Assembly: GCF_014200435.1 (NCBI RefSeq)
Contig: NZ_JACHBR010000001.1
Location: 3,193,501 to 3,257,500 of the forward strand
DNA: 64,000 bases
Origin: Sphaerisporangium krabiense
GTDB lineage: Bacteria; Actinomycetota; Actinomycetes; Streptosporangiales; Streptosporangiaceae
Direction of reading: 5' to 3'
In this document: positions 44,677-53,033 of the stretch, piece after piece
Numbering within the stretch: position 1 is the first letter of the stretch
How the letters are laid out: each line of letters opens with the position of its first letter
Made by a program: the position numbers and the translations under genes
Notes under the pieces: generated by a model
The model's input: the letters and a program-made list of their open reading frames with translations, nothing else
Told to the model about the DNA's origin: nothing
Databases searched by the model: none

Positions 44677-47600
44677 CGCATGCCTATCTGCTGGCCGAAT
44701 CGGACGATGCAGGTCGCTGCAACAACCCTGACCGTTGGGCGCGTAAGGCTGTCGATGAGCGTCTGTGTTACGGTCACGTTCGTGAGCAAACTCTCGGCGT
44801 CGCCCACCAGGTGCCCTGCTAGTTGGCGCGTGTGCGCCTGCGCCACGGTGACAGCGACGCGCTGCCTTGCCTCATCTTGAGATCGCGCACACCGCTCGGA
44901 CAGCTCTTTCGTTTCAATCAAATGGGTTCTTGCGGCCGACTCCGAGGAGGACCCCGAGGCCTGGTAACCCTCCCATCCGTTGAAGATCTCGAGTAAACCC
45001 GGTAGGCGTGTCGCGTTGAAGTTCTGGTCCGTCTTCTTGTCGTAGGGTTGGTCCAGCCACGCCCGGGCTCTCCCATCGGTGACTGGCTTACCGGTTCCCG
45101 CGTCAACCCAGACCTTGAGCGTGAACGGAGCCAGAAGTCTGTCGGCCTGGCGCCGCAGTGCGCGAATCGCGTCGGAATGATCGCCCACAAGGCTGAGAGC
45201 ATCCGTGAGATCTGCCTCGACCAGGTAGTCGAAGCCGAAGTACGCACGCGAGTCCCCTCGGTATCCCCTGTCGAGTCGCCGGAACGCTGCTGCCTGGCCA
45301 CGGTCCTCCCGGTACACGGCCTCGGCCAGAACATCGACAAGAGGGTTACCGATGCGGAGGAGTCGTGTGCCTGGGTTCCTGAGGGCGACGTTGCGGTTGA
45401 GTGTTCCTCGCGAAACCTCGGGCGTGAGCCACGGGCGCACGGCACGCCACAGACGTGGCTCAACCTTCGGCGTCGGGCCGGATACGTCAAAGATCATATT
45501 CAGGGAACCGCCGACGGTCCTCTCCTCGTAGCGGAGTCCGATTCCGCCAGAGGTGTCGACATAGCCGCATAGGGCCTGGCTGGTGTCGCGCCAACCGGCT
45601 TCCATTTCCAACAGGGAAGTGGCGATGTCACGGCCCTCAATTGAGGTCTCGTGGATGGATTCGAGTATGTCCATCTTGTCGATCTCTCGTCGGGCCTCGG
45701 CGAGGTTGGCCTTGACCCGTGAGGCCATGGCCGGTAAGCCTTCGAGGCCATGCTCAAGTCCTGAAGCCCAGACGTCGTTCAGTCCTTCAGTGATGGCATC
45801 TTGAAGCGTCGAGACGGACACCGAGAACAACTCGTACCCATTCACCAACAGTTCAGCCCATGCCTCGAGGTAGGAGGCACCGGTGCCCTCATCGGCCAAT
45901 CGGTACTGCGGAGCGGGGGTCCGCTGGTCGGCTGATCCGGGGTACCTGTCCACGCGGCCGAGTCGCTGCTCGAGTTGGTTCGGCGACCAGGGCAACCGTA
46001 GATGGATTACCGCGTCCGCCTCCTGGAGGTTGAGCCCTTCCTCTGCGGTGTCGTCTGCGATTAGTACGCGAGTCTGGGGGCGCTCCTTGGCAGACCACTT
46101 CACCAACGAGCGCTCTGACGTCTCGGTTCCCACCCTCTCTGAGTGTTCAAGAGCGGCGATGTTTGGGAAGCGTCTGCTGATGCAGTCTGTGATCGCCCCT
46201 GCAAGCATCCCTGGTCCGCAGAAGATCACCGTCCGGCGACTCTTCTTCAGCGCCGGCAGCAGATCAGTCACGAGTGCGTTGACAATCTGAGACGGGTCGG
46301 TTTCCTGCCCCGCCGCCTGCCAATTGGTAAGCAAGGGGCGTTCCACCTCGAGGACTTCAGGCTCGGCCAGTAGAGCGCGCTCTTGGGCACTCAGCCCTGC
46401 CCGAACGGCTGCTTCTTCGTCTTGGTTGACACGCCAGGCAAGCGCGTCGCTCAGGTCGTTGGTCCAACCGCTCGCCCGGGTAGAGAGGACGGCGAGCACC
46501 ATTGCGTACTTCGCCTTCTGGTCCTCTAGGTCATGATCGAGAAGGTAATCCCAGATCATGGATCGCCAGTTCATGAGCATGGTTTGGGCGGCCTCGAGCG
46601 CATTGTTCGTCGTCGGCAAACTGACGGGGGATTGCCGTCCCCGGACCTCGTAGGGGAGGTACATGGCTTCGGGATCATCGACGGTGACGCTTAACCTACG
46701 GTGTCTGATAACGCGGCGGTGGAGTCTGTAAGCCTCGCTGATGTGCGCCCGAAGCGCCTCGGTTCGCGCCTTGAGGTCGGCTTCGTCGACGCCTTCGCGG
46801 AGTTCGTCCTCCTCATCCAGCAGGGTGAGGACCTCTTGGCTCAGTTCACGGAATCGCTCGTCGGAGTCGGGGATGAGCTTTTCGATGTCTGCGATTGCGT
46901 CGGGAAGCAGGTAGGTGAACTCGCTGTCCAGGGCGTGAACGTAGTTCGCGAGTTCGGAGCGCAGTTGGTACTTGTGTTCGAACGCAGCGAGATCGGACCA
47001 TTTGTAGAGGTTTGGGTCGAGGAGATGTAGCAGCGCAAACTGGGTCAGGTGGTTCGACATGACGGGAGTCGCGGTCATAAGGAGAACACGCGTCGAGGTG
47101 TGGACGATGTGCGCGAGTTGCCTATAGGGACTGGCCTCCGCAGTTGTGACCTGGACAAGGCGGTGCGCCTCGTCCACAACGACCAGGTCGCTACCCTCCC
47201 AATCGGACCATCGTTCAGGGGATTCGTGAGAGAGGATCTGGATTTTCGCGCAGGGGAAGTCCTCGATGAAGAACTTGTCGACAAGTTCCCGTCGCCACTG
47301 GCGTCGTAGGACGTCAGGAGCGATGACGCTGACTTTGGCACGGGGATTATCGATCAAAGTCTGGCGGACCACATAGCCAGCCTCGATCGTCTTACCTAAG
47401 CCGACCTCGTCGGCGAGTAGGTAGCGCTGCACGGGGTCGGACAGCACGGTAAGTGCCGCGTGCACCTGATGCGGGAAGAACTCGACGGCTGAAGACAGCA
47501 GCGCCGAGGTGCTGGCGGAGGCTGCGCGCTGGGCGACGATGTTCCGGAGGAACGGCAAGCGAGCGTTGTGGAAGTAGCCAGATTCGTTGCCAGCCGAAGT

Positions 47601-48143
47601 CAGGACCTGGACGGGGTCTGCGACGGGCCGGTCCCACCGTACCCGCAGTTCGTCCTCCCGGACAGGGAAGTCGAAGTCGACGTTCGGAAACCGAACGAAG
47701 TACTCGCCGGGATCAGTCTGGTCCTTGACCCTGCCAGCCATCCACACCCCGGTGTCCGGGTTGCGCCGATACACCCGCGTCTCGGGGGCAAGGGCCACGT
47801 GCTTGCATTCAGTTTCCGGAACAGTCACGGAGTGAGCTACGGGCTCGGCCACAGATTCGAAGAAGTCGATTTGCACCTGCAAGTTGGAGACGTGGCTAAC
47901 TCGTCCGACGCCGGGGGAACCGGCGTACTCGACCAGTTGACCGACGACAAATCGTTTCGACAAGTGGGCGAGCCTCCCTTCGCTTGCGCAGAGGACCATC
48001 GAGGTGGAACGGTCCCGTGTCTCTACTGGTGCAAAGTTAGCGGGTTGGACTGACAAAATGCCGCAACCAGCCAGGATTTCACGCAAGGACGGACGTCTAT
48101 CACAATCCGTATGCATTGTATTACGTGCCGTTACCAACGGCAA
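44673..48143 (-). CDS. dpdE: DpdE, SNF2-family helicase
   Basis: About 1156 residues. LLADEVGLGKTIEAGYVVRQ (Walker A), LVVVDEAHRL (DEAH about 324-327), LLMTATPVMSN (motif III) and QLEQRLGRVDRYPG (motif VI) identify a HepA/RapA-like SNF2 ATPase. Residues 60-180 resemble an SH3/Tudor-like beta domain (VGQLVEYAGSPGVGRV). Start uncertain: the TTG at 48,143 is only one base from AAGGAG, the TTG at 48,137 has better spacing, and the ATG at 47,999 is also possible. It is first in the leftward restriction operon. Confidence 0.88.
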   Translation of the reverse strand: MPLVTARNTMHTDCDRRPSLREILAGCGILSVQPANFAPVETRDRSTSMVLCASEGRLAHLSKRFVVGQLVEYAGSPGVGRVSHVSNLQVQIDFFESVAEPVAHSVTVPETECKHVALAPETRVYRRNPDTGVWMAGRVKDQTDPGEYFVRFPNVDFDFPVREDELRVRWDRPVADPVQVLTSAGNESGYFHNARLPFLRNIVAQRAASASTSALLSSAVEFFPHQVHAALTVLSDPVQRYLLADEVGLGKTIEAGYVVRQTLIDNPRAKVSVIAPDVLRRQWRRELVDKFFIEDFPCAKIQILSHESPERWSDWEGSDLVVVDEAHRLVQVTTAEASPYRQLAHIVHTSTRVLLMTATPVMSNHLTQFALLHLLDPNLYKWSDLAAFEHKYQLRSELANYVHALDSEFTYLLPDAIADIEKLIPDSDERFRELSQEVLTLLDEEDELREGVDEADLKARTEALRAHISEAYRLHRRVIRHRRLSVTVDDPEAMYLPYEVRGRQSPVSLPTTNNALEAAQTMLMNWRSMIWDYLLDHDLEDQKAKYAMVLAVLSTRASGWTNDLSDALAWRVNQDEEAAVRAGLSAQERALLAEPEVLEVERPLLTNWQAAGQETDPSQIVNALVTDLLPALKKSRRTVIFCGPGMLAGAITDCISRRFPNIAALEHSERVGTETSERSLVKWSAKERPQTRVLIADDTAEEGLNLQEADAVIHLRLPWSPNQLEQRLGRVDRYPGSADQRTPAPQYRLADEGTGASYLEAWAELLVNGYELFSVSVSTLQDAITEGLNDVWASGLEHGLEGLPAMASRVKANLAEARREIDKMDILESIHETSIEGRDIATSLLEMEAGWRDTSQALCGYVDTSGGIGLRYEERTVGGSLNMIFDVSGPTPKVEPRLWRAVRPWLTPEVSRGTLNRNVALRNPGTRLLRIGNPLVDVLAEAVYREDRGQAAAFRRLDRGYRGDSRAYFGFDYLVEADLTDALSLVGDHSDAIRALRRQADRLLAPFTLKVWVDAGTGKPVTDGRARAWLDQPYDKKTDQNFNATRLPGLLEIFNGWEGYQASGSSSESAARTHLIETKELSERCARSQDEARQRVAVTVAQAHTRQLAGHLVGDAESLLTNVTVTQTLIDSLTRPTVRVVAATCIVRFGQQIGMR

Positions 48144-48247
48144 ACTCCTTGTTGATCTCCAGACTCTGTCGCATCTCCTGCTCGTGACAATGGGGTCTGG
48201 TCAGCCAAGTTGGCACAACTCGACCTTGACAACGCCGATGTTGCTCA

Positions 48248-48760
48248 TCAGGCACAGGCGAGGACGCGATGGTTGGATAGGTGGGTGAGGACGGCGTAGT
48301 TGGCTTGCCGGCCGTCGGGGAAGTTGACGGGCATGTTGAACTGGACGCGTCCCGTGGATGGATGGTTGTCGAGCGACTCGGCAATCCCCGCGCGGGCGAC
48401 CACGATGCAGGCGTGGCGGTGGCGCGCGTCGTCCGGACGGCGGGCACCCTCGTTCCGGACGACCACCGGTCTCCACAGTTCGAGCCGGTCGCAGTTCAGG
48501 AAGTGCTGGCTGCGATGCGGTACCAGTCGGGTGCGGCGGTCTGCATGCTTCCGCCGGGGGCCAGGACCGCACCTGGGAGCAGGCTAGCCTCCCCGGACGG
48601 CTGCCTCCACCTCTGAAGCCTCTGTATACGTCCTTGCCGGTGTTATCGACCCAGATGAGCGACTTCTGCTCGGCGGTGAGCCAGCGTTCGAGCCACTCTG
48701 CGTCGCTGAGGAGTTCGTTCTGCCCAACGTTGACCGCGTGCCTCGGTGACGGACCATCCG
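48248..48760 (-). pseudogene. broken gene of unknown origin upstream of dpdE
   Basis: Two stretches with real coding character appear in different frames: NELLSDAEWLERWLTAEQKSLIWVDN-type sequence at about 48,620-48,740, and LELWRPVVVRNEGARRPDD ... NMPVNFPDGRQANYAVLTHL at 48,248-48,500. A TAG separates them and no start is seen. The second part looks like the C-terminus of a once intact protein. Family unknown. Debris of this kind fits the island edge. Confidence 0.45.
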
Positions 48761-48777
48761 CCTTACTTAGAGGAGGT

Positions 48778-48895
48778 TGCCGCCCGCGCCGAACGAGCAC
48801 GACGCTGTGGCGTGGTTCGAGACATCCGACCTTGCCAGCCTGCGTCTCGCCCACGAGCCGTATCTCTCGATGCTCACTACCGTGCTCGTCACCTG
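48778..48895 (+). pseudogene. 3' remnant of a Nudix gene, second copy
   Basis: It encodes DAVAWFETSDLASLRLAHEP and YLSMLTTVLVT then a stop. It is nearly the same as the end of the intact Nudix gene at 21,440-21,558, including the bases just after the stop (CGTCGCTCC). The Nudix box and the start are missing. It is the right-hand partner of the left Nudix gene. Confidence 0.85.
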
Positions 48896-48938
48896 ACGTC
48901 GCTCCGAAACCAGGAGTGCGCGTCCATCGGCAGATCCG

Positions 48939-49037
48939 GACGCCAGAGAGGTCGCCAAGCGCGCCGGCCACAGCGTCGACGTCCTGCTACGCGTCTACGC
49001 GAAGTGCATGGAGGAGGCAGCAGTCTCGCGCCAATAG
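48939..49037 (+). pseudogene. C-terminal remnant of a tyrosine integrase next to tRNA-Arg
   Basis: Thirty-two codons read DAREVAKRAGHSVDVLLRVY then AKCMEEAAVSRQ and a stop. This is the conserved GHSxxxLLRxYAKC end of AICE/phage-type integrases, including the Tyr nucleophile. The upstream part of the gene is missing. It ends 217 bases before the tRNA, as expected for an integrase near its attachment site. Confidence 0.82.
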
Positions 49038-49252
49038 CAAGATCGGCGAAGCTTTTGGACGAGTGATCCACATTGCGGCGAGTGGACCCCGAGTCATCCC
49101 CCTGGGGTCCTTTCATTTACAGGGAGAACTGGGCGATGCCCATCCCGCGTATATCCCGCACTAGCTGACATACGGCTGCACACGGTGGCCTACGGCTGCT
49201 CAAGAGGGCTAAGCAAAAGCCCAGATAGGGCCTGGTTAGGGCTGGTGGATAG

Positions 49253-49295
49253 GTGCCCCCGGCAGGATTCGAACCTGCGGCACCCGCTTTAGGAG
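49253..49295 (-). repeat. right attachment repeat within tRNA-Arg(CCU)
   Basis: This is the right copy of the 43-base direct repeat shared with 22,043-22,085, one mismatch. It falls in the 3' half of the functional tRNA gene, the usual target of tyrosine integrases. Confidence 0.9.
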
Positions 49296-49326
49296 AGCGG
49301 TGCTCTATCCCCTGAGCTACGGAGGC
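49254..49326 (-). tRNA. tRNA-Arg, anticodon CCU
   Basis: The 73-base cloverleaf on the minus strand starts GCCTCCG and ends CGGGGGC plus discriminator A, pairing across seven positions. The D arm contains GCTCAGGGGATAGAGC. The anticodon stem CCGCT/AGCGG closes loop CTCCTAA, giving anticodon CCT. The T arm GCAGGTTCGAATCCTGC is perfect. CCA is not encoded. It decodes AGG and is the insertion target of the Dpd island. Confidence 0.95.
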
Positions 49327-49849
49327 GGGATCTGGTGTAAGCGTACCGAAAGGTGGGGGGGTTGTGTGACGTGGTGGGGCTTGGGTCTTGGTGGGGGAGG
49401 CCATGGGTGGGCTGAGCTGCGGTAAAGGGGGGACATGGGGGGGTTGGTGGTTGCGGGGCGTGACTATGGTCGCGGAGCGTGAGTGTGAGCTGTGTGGGTG
49501 GTGCTGGGCGCACGAGGGGTGGGTGTAGCGGTGGTCTTGGGGTGGGGGGCGTCTGCGTGGACGTGATGCGTGGAGGACGTGTTGGGCGAGCAAGCTCCTG
49601 GGGGCATGAGCTGGGTTGTGGGTTGCGGCCGGGGCGCTTGCAGGGGCGGAGGGTTCGGCTTGGGGTGTTGATAGGGGCTTTGGTCGTGCCTGTGGTGATC
49701 GCGGTGGGGCTTATGGTCGCGGCGCTTAGTGGGTGAGGGGAGTGGTGGCTCGGGCGGGGAGGGGGAGCGGGTGCGGTCGGCGTTGGCGTCGTCGTAAGCG
49801 GCGGTGGTCAAGGCCGCCGCTCTCAAGAGCCGGATCGGAGTCTGTGGCA

Positions 49850-49975
49850 CCGCACAAAGCAGCATCACCGCCGGTGGTGACCGCCCGAAGCGGCAGCGCC
49901 GCCGGTGGTGACCGCATAAAGCAGCATCACCGCCGGTGGTGACCGCCCCGAAGCGGCAGCACCATCGATGGTGGC
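49850..49975. repeat. tandem repeat, two units of about 62 bp
   Basis: Each unit contains ACCGCAYAAAGCAGCATCAC, then CGCCGGTGGTGACCGC and CGAAGCGGCAGC. Units start at about 49,850 and 49,912 and differ by a few bases and one insertion. Inside each, CACCGCCGGTGGTG is nearly self-complementary. Confidence 0.75.
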
Positions 49976-50027
49976 AGTATCGCCTGGCGCTGTGCCAATG
50001 CCGGCATCGGCTCCATCGCCGATCCTG

Positions 50028-50112
50028 TCCCTGAGTTCCGTCGCCGATCCCGGCACTGGTTCCGTTGTCGATCCCGTCATTGGTTCCGTTGCCTGTCCCC
50101 ATCGTCGGCTCC
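50028..50112. repeat. imperfect 24-bp tandem repeats
   Basis: Three to four copies of a unit like CCGTYGYCGATCCCGKCAYTGGTT. The 24-base period equals eight codons; the minus strand would read Gly/Asn/Thr/Asp-rich repeats (GNGTNDGIDNGTSAGI), but I see no supporting gene there. Confidence 0.65.
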
Positions 50113-50525
50113 ATGGCTGGTGCCCTTGCCGGCGCCGTTACTGGTGACGGCGGTGGCCTCTGCGGTGACGGCTGGACCTTGCGAGGAGAGCTGGCGGGTG
50201 TCCTGTGGAACGTCGTGGCAGTCGTGGCTTAGGGGGCGTGGTCGACCGGTTGTGGGAAGGGTGTGGCTGGTCTTGCGTGTGGTTGAGGTGGCGGCGTTGT
50301 GTGTGGCGTTGGGCGACTCGGGGGCGCTGGTGGGGGGTTGGGTGGGCTTTGCCGGGGTGGGGTGGGGGATTCGTGAGAGTGCGTCAAGTTTGGGGGGTGG
50401 GGGCGGTATAAATGCCATGATCCGTGCATAACGGGTCTTGTGCCTCGGGCCCGGGCACTTGGCTTGCTGTAGTAACGTGCGTGCCGGGCTGAGGTCACAA
50501 GTTCGCAACTGGAGGGGTTCCAACC

Positions 50526-51614
50526 GTGCCATCTCCTCGATCGGCGAGCCTGGTCGCGGTCTTCATGGGGCTGGCTTCCGTGCTCGTGCTCGCGTCGTCG
50601 GGGACGGCGCAGGCGAAGCCCGTCGCGCTGGAGGAGGCCGCGCGGGAGCCGGGTCCGGGGAACCTGACGGAGCTGCGGCGGGAGGCCGAGAAGTCGTCGC
50701 AGGCGCTGGCGGAGGCGACGAAGGCTCTGGAACAGCGGCAGGCGACGCTGGCGAAGGCGGACACCGAGCTGAAGGCGAAGCTGGAGCAGCTCCGCACGGC
50801 CACCGCGCAGATGTCGCGGGTGCGCAAGCCGCTCGCCGACCTCGTCCAGTCGCTCTACCAGACTCCGTCGGGCGGGGACATGTCTCCGTTCCTCTCCGGT
50901 GATAGCGACGTCGACCAGTTGCGCGCGCTCAGCGACATGACCTACTTGGTGTCCGGGCGGGACGAGGTGCTGGCCGACGCGGGGCGGCTCTATCAACAGC
51001 AGCAGAGGCTGGCGGCCGAGGCGCAGGATCTCCGGGCCACCAAGCTGCTGGTCGAGGCTCAGCTCAGCCTGGAGATCGACACGTTGCGGAAGCGTTCGGC
51101 GGCGACCGTCAAGTCCTTGTCGCAGGCGCTGGTGAAGCTCGGGGTGCGCGTCAACCAGGGGGGTCGGTCCGGGGCCGCGTGCGACCCCACGCGGGTGAGC
51201 TCGGCCGCGCAGTATCCGAACGGCCTGCTGCCCAAGAGTGTGCTGTGTCCACTCCAGCAGCCGGGGCGCGAGCTGCGCGCGGACGCGGCGATCGCGTTCG
51301 TGGCGCTCAACGAGGCGTACAAGCGGCGCTTCGGCAGGTCGATATGTGTGACGGACAGTTACCGCAGCCTCGGGGCGCAGCAGTCGGTCTATTACCGTCG
51401 GCCCGGGTTCGCGGCCGTCCCGGGGCGGAGCAACCACGGGCTGGGGCTGGCGGTGGACCTGTGCGGCGGGGTGGAGTCGTTCCGCTCGGCGCAGTTCAAC
51501 TGGCTTGAGGCGAACGGTAAGCAGTTCGGGTGGATTCATCCTGATTGGGCGTATCGCAGTCCCTTTGAGCCCTGGCACTGGGAGTATGACCCCAAGGTCG
51601 GGTCCGGGCTGTAG
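50526..51614 (+). CDS. secreted VanY-type D-alanyl-D-alanine carboxypeptidase-like protein with coiled coil
   Basis: A 362-residue protein. An N-terminal signal peptide (ASLVAVFMGLASVLVLASS, cut after AQA) is followed by a coiled coil (residues about 45-185, Glu/Lys/Ala-rich). The C-terminal VanY domain (about 230-360) has CVTDSYRSLGAQ, SNHGLGLAVDLCGG (zinc His and Asp) and PWHWEYDP (last zinc His). It trims peptidoglycan stem peptides outside the cell. The GTG at 50,526 follows a GGAGGGG site. Confidence 0.92.
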   Translation: MPSPRSASLVAVFMGLASVLVLASSGTAQAKPVALEEAAREPGPGNLTELRREAEKSSQALAEATKALEQRQATLAKADTELKAKLEQLRTATAQMSRVRKPLADLVQSLYQTPSGGDMSPFLSGDSDVDQLRALSDMTYLVSGRDEVLADAGRLYQQQQRLAAEAQDLRATKLLVEAQLSLEIDTLRKRSAATVKSLSQALVKLGVRVNQGGRSGAACDPTRVSSAAQYPNGLLPKSVLCPLQQPGRELRADAAIAFVALNEAYKRRFGRSICVTDSYRSLGAQQSVYYRRPGFAAVPGRSNHGLGLAVDLCGGVESFRSAQFNWLEANGKQFGWIHPDWAYRSPFEPWHWEYDPKVGSGL

Positions 51615-51623
51615 GAGAGACTT

Positions 51624-51654
51624 CATAGTTGTCCACGTGCTGTGGATAACTATG
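51624..51654. promoter_or_regulatory. inverted pair of DnaA-box-like sequences / hairpin
   Basis: Arms at 51,624-51,636 and 51,642-51,654 pair over 13 bases with one G-T mismatch, ten bases after the VanY stop. They contain TTGTCCACG (51,629-51,637) and, on the other strand, TTATCCACA (51,641-51,649), both very close to the DnaA consensus TTGTCCACA or TTATCCACA. It could be a terminator hairpin without a T tract or a DnaA-binding site. Confidence 0.55.
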
Positions 51655-51803
51655 TGCGTCGCAGGTGGTCACGTTTCCGACGACACGGACGGTGTGCGTG
51701 GGGGCAGATGGCGCGGCTCGCTGTTCGCGGCCTCAAGTTACGGACGGTCACGGGATTCGGGCTTCGTGGCCTTGTCACGGAGAGTGGCTGCTCGGGATCG
51801 CAC

Positions 51804-52487
51804 TCATTGCCGGTGGCCGTGGATCGCGATGGACAGGCGTGAGCCCGTGGCGGCCTGGGCGAGGCGGGTGGCCTGATCGGGAGTGGCGGCGAGGACTACC
51901 AGGGCGCCGGTGTCGCCCATGGCGTCGGTGGCACGGGTCGCCGTGGGTGGGGCGATGACGGTCACCGCACGGGCCACCGTCGCGGTCGGGGGTGCGACCG
52001 CGTCGTCCCACTTCGGCGCGGCGGCGATGACGTCGATGACGTCGCCGGAGCGCAGAAGGTGTGCCGACGACGCGTCCGTGATGCGCACGGGCGCGGCGAG
52101 GAGGCCGGGGCCGTAGGCGTCGACGAGGGATGGGCCGAGCAGGCGTACGTCGGTCAGCGGCTCGCCGCGGCGGGCGGGCGAGGTCAGGACACGGCCGTCG
52201 ACCGGGGCTGCAGGGGGGAGGGCTCCGTCGGGCACAGTGCCCTCGGGAAGCCTGATCACGGTGACGTCCGCAGGGGACAGTGCGCCGCCAGGGAGGTCGC
52301 GGGCCGCGGCGAGGACCTCGGTGGCGGCGGCGGGACGCACGGCGAGACCGAGGCACGTCATGGCCATCGCCGCCAGCGCGGCGGCCAAGAGCCGCCGCCG
52401 TCGGTTGACCATTCGAGCGGCACGAGACAGCGCCCCAAGAGATGGTGCGCCACGAGATGGTGCGCCAGAAGATGGTGCGGTGCGCAT
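51804..52487 (-). CDS. SAF-domain protein, CpaB/RcpC-like
   Basis: A 227-residue protein. One N-terminal membrane segment (LLAAALAAMAMTCLGLAV, about 32-50) is followed by a SAF domain (EVLAAARDLPGGALSPADVTVIRL) and the CpaB pattern GDVIDVIAA near the end. CpaB proteins help assemble Flp-type pili, and stand-alone SAF proteins of this kind are common beside FmdB and 5-formyl-THF cyclo-ligase genes in actinomycetes. The N-terminus has repeats of Ala/Pro/Ser, so the real start may be the ATG near 52,412 (MVNRRRRLL). Confidence 0.82.
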   Translation of the reverse strand: MRTAPSSGAPSRGAPSLGALSRAARMVNRRRRLLAAALAAMAMTCLGLAVRPAAATEVLAAARDLPGGALSPADVTVIRLPEGTVPDGALPPAAPVDGRVLTSPARRGEPLTDVRLLGPSLVDAYGPGLLAAPVRITDASSAHLLRSGDVIDVIAAAPKWDDAVAPPTATVARAVTVIAPPTATRATDAMGDTGALVVLAATPDQATRLAQAATGSRLSIAIHGHRQ

Positions 52488-53033
52488 GGTGATCGCTCCT
52501 GATGGGCCATGTCGGGCCGTTCGCTGGGCGGCCGAGGGACTCGGGAACTCGACGGAGAGGTGTCACTGGTCGGCTGGGCATGCGGATCGAGGTCGTCGGT
52601 CGGCTGGTCATGGGGTCGACGTGATCGGCCGGCTGGTGATGGGGTCGACGTCACCGGTGGCAGGCATGTGGACCGACACCGTTCGGTAGGCATGTGGACC
52701 GGCGTGGCCGTCGCTGGTACATGGACCGTTAACCGATCGGGAGGCACGCGGGCCGATATCACCGGTTGGCCGGCACATGGTCCAAGGTGGTCGGCACGTG
52801 GACGTGCCCCATGCCGCAGGTGGTTGGTCGGCGGGTATGCACGCGTTGTCGCCGAGGCGAGGCGAACGTAACGGCCCGCCGATCGTCCGGTAACGGCACG
52901 CGGACGAAGCGCTTGGCCGGGAGGCTGGTCGGCGGGTGGACCGGACCGCAGAGGGACATGATCACCCGACCTCAGGGGTGTCATCCCCGCGCCGCACGGT
53001 GCCGTCGGCCACGGTGATGACGGTCGGGTTTGG
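52488..53033. other. 545-bp gene-free region with short degenerate repeats
   Basis: I find no gene. Several short direct repeats occur, for example GGCTGGT-ATGGGGTCGACGT near 52,602 and 52,632, and GGCATGTGGACCG near 52,664 and 52,690. It separates the SAF gene promoter from the convergent or following phosphorylase gene end. Confidence 0.45.

Larger units (their letters stand above)
22043..49295. mobile_element. tRNA-Arg genomic island carrying the Dpd DNA-modification system
   Basis: The island is 27.25 kb between the truncated tRNA repeat and the intact tRNA-Arg(CCU). It contains preQ0 synthesis, Dpd modification and Dpd restriction genes, and ends with a Nudix remnant and an integrase C-terminal remnant beside the tRNA. 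GC content is lower and more variable than in the flanking core, most clearly in dpdA and the first dpdB. The integrase is broken, so the element is probably immobile on its own now. Confidence 0.85.
49327..50525. other. 1.2-kb G-rich non-coding stretch with tandem repeats
   Basis: This lies between the tRNA and the VanY-like gene. Strand-skewed G-rich sequence fills 49,330-49,740; a possible small membrane-like peptide (49,479-49,736, hydrophobic end LGVLIGALVVPVVIAVG) has weak coding support. Two repeat sets follow (separate entries). No convincing gene. The promoter of the VanY-like gene must lie in the last 120 bases. Confidence 0.45.

Noticed and set aside
49464..50114. Minus-strand reading frame through the tandem repeats
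   Set aside because: Its composition follows the repeats; there is no family motif and no ribosome-binding site.
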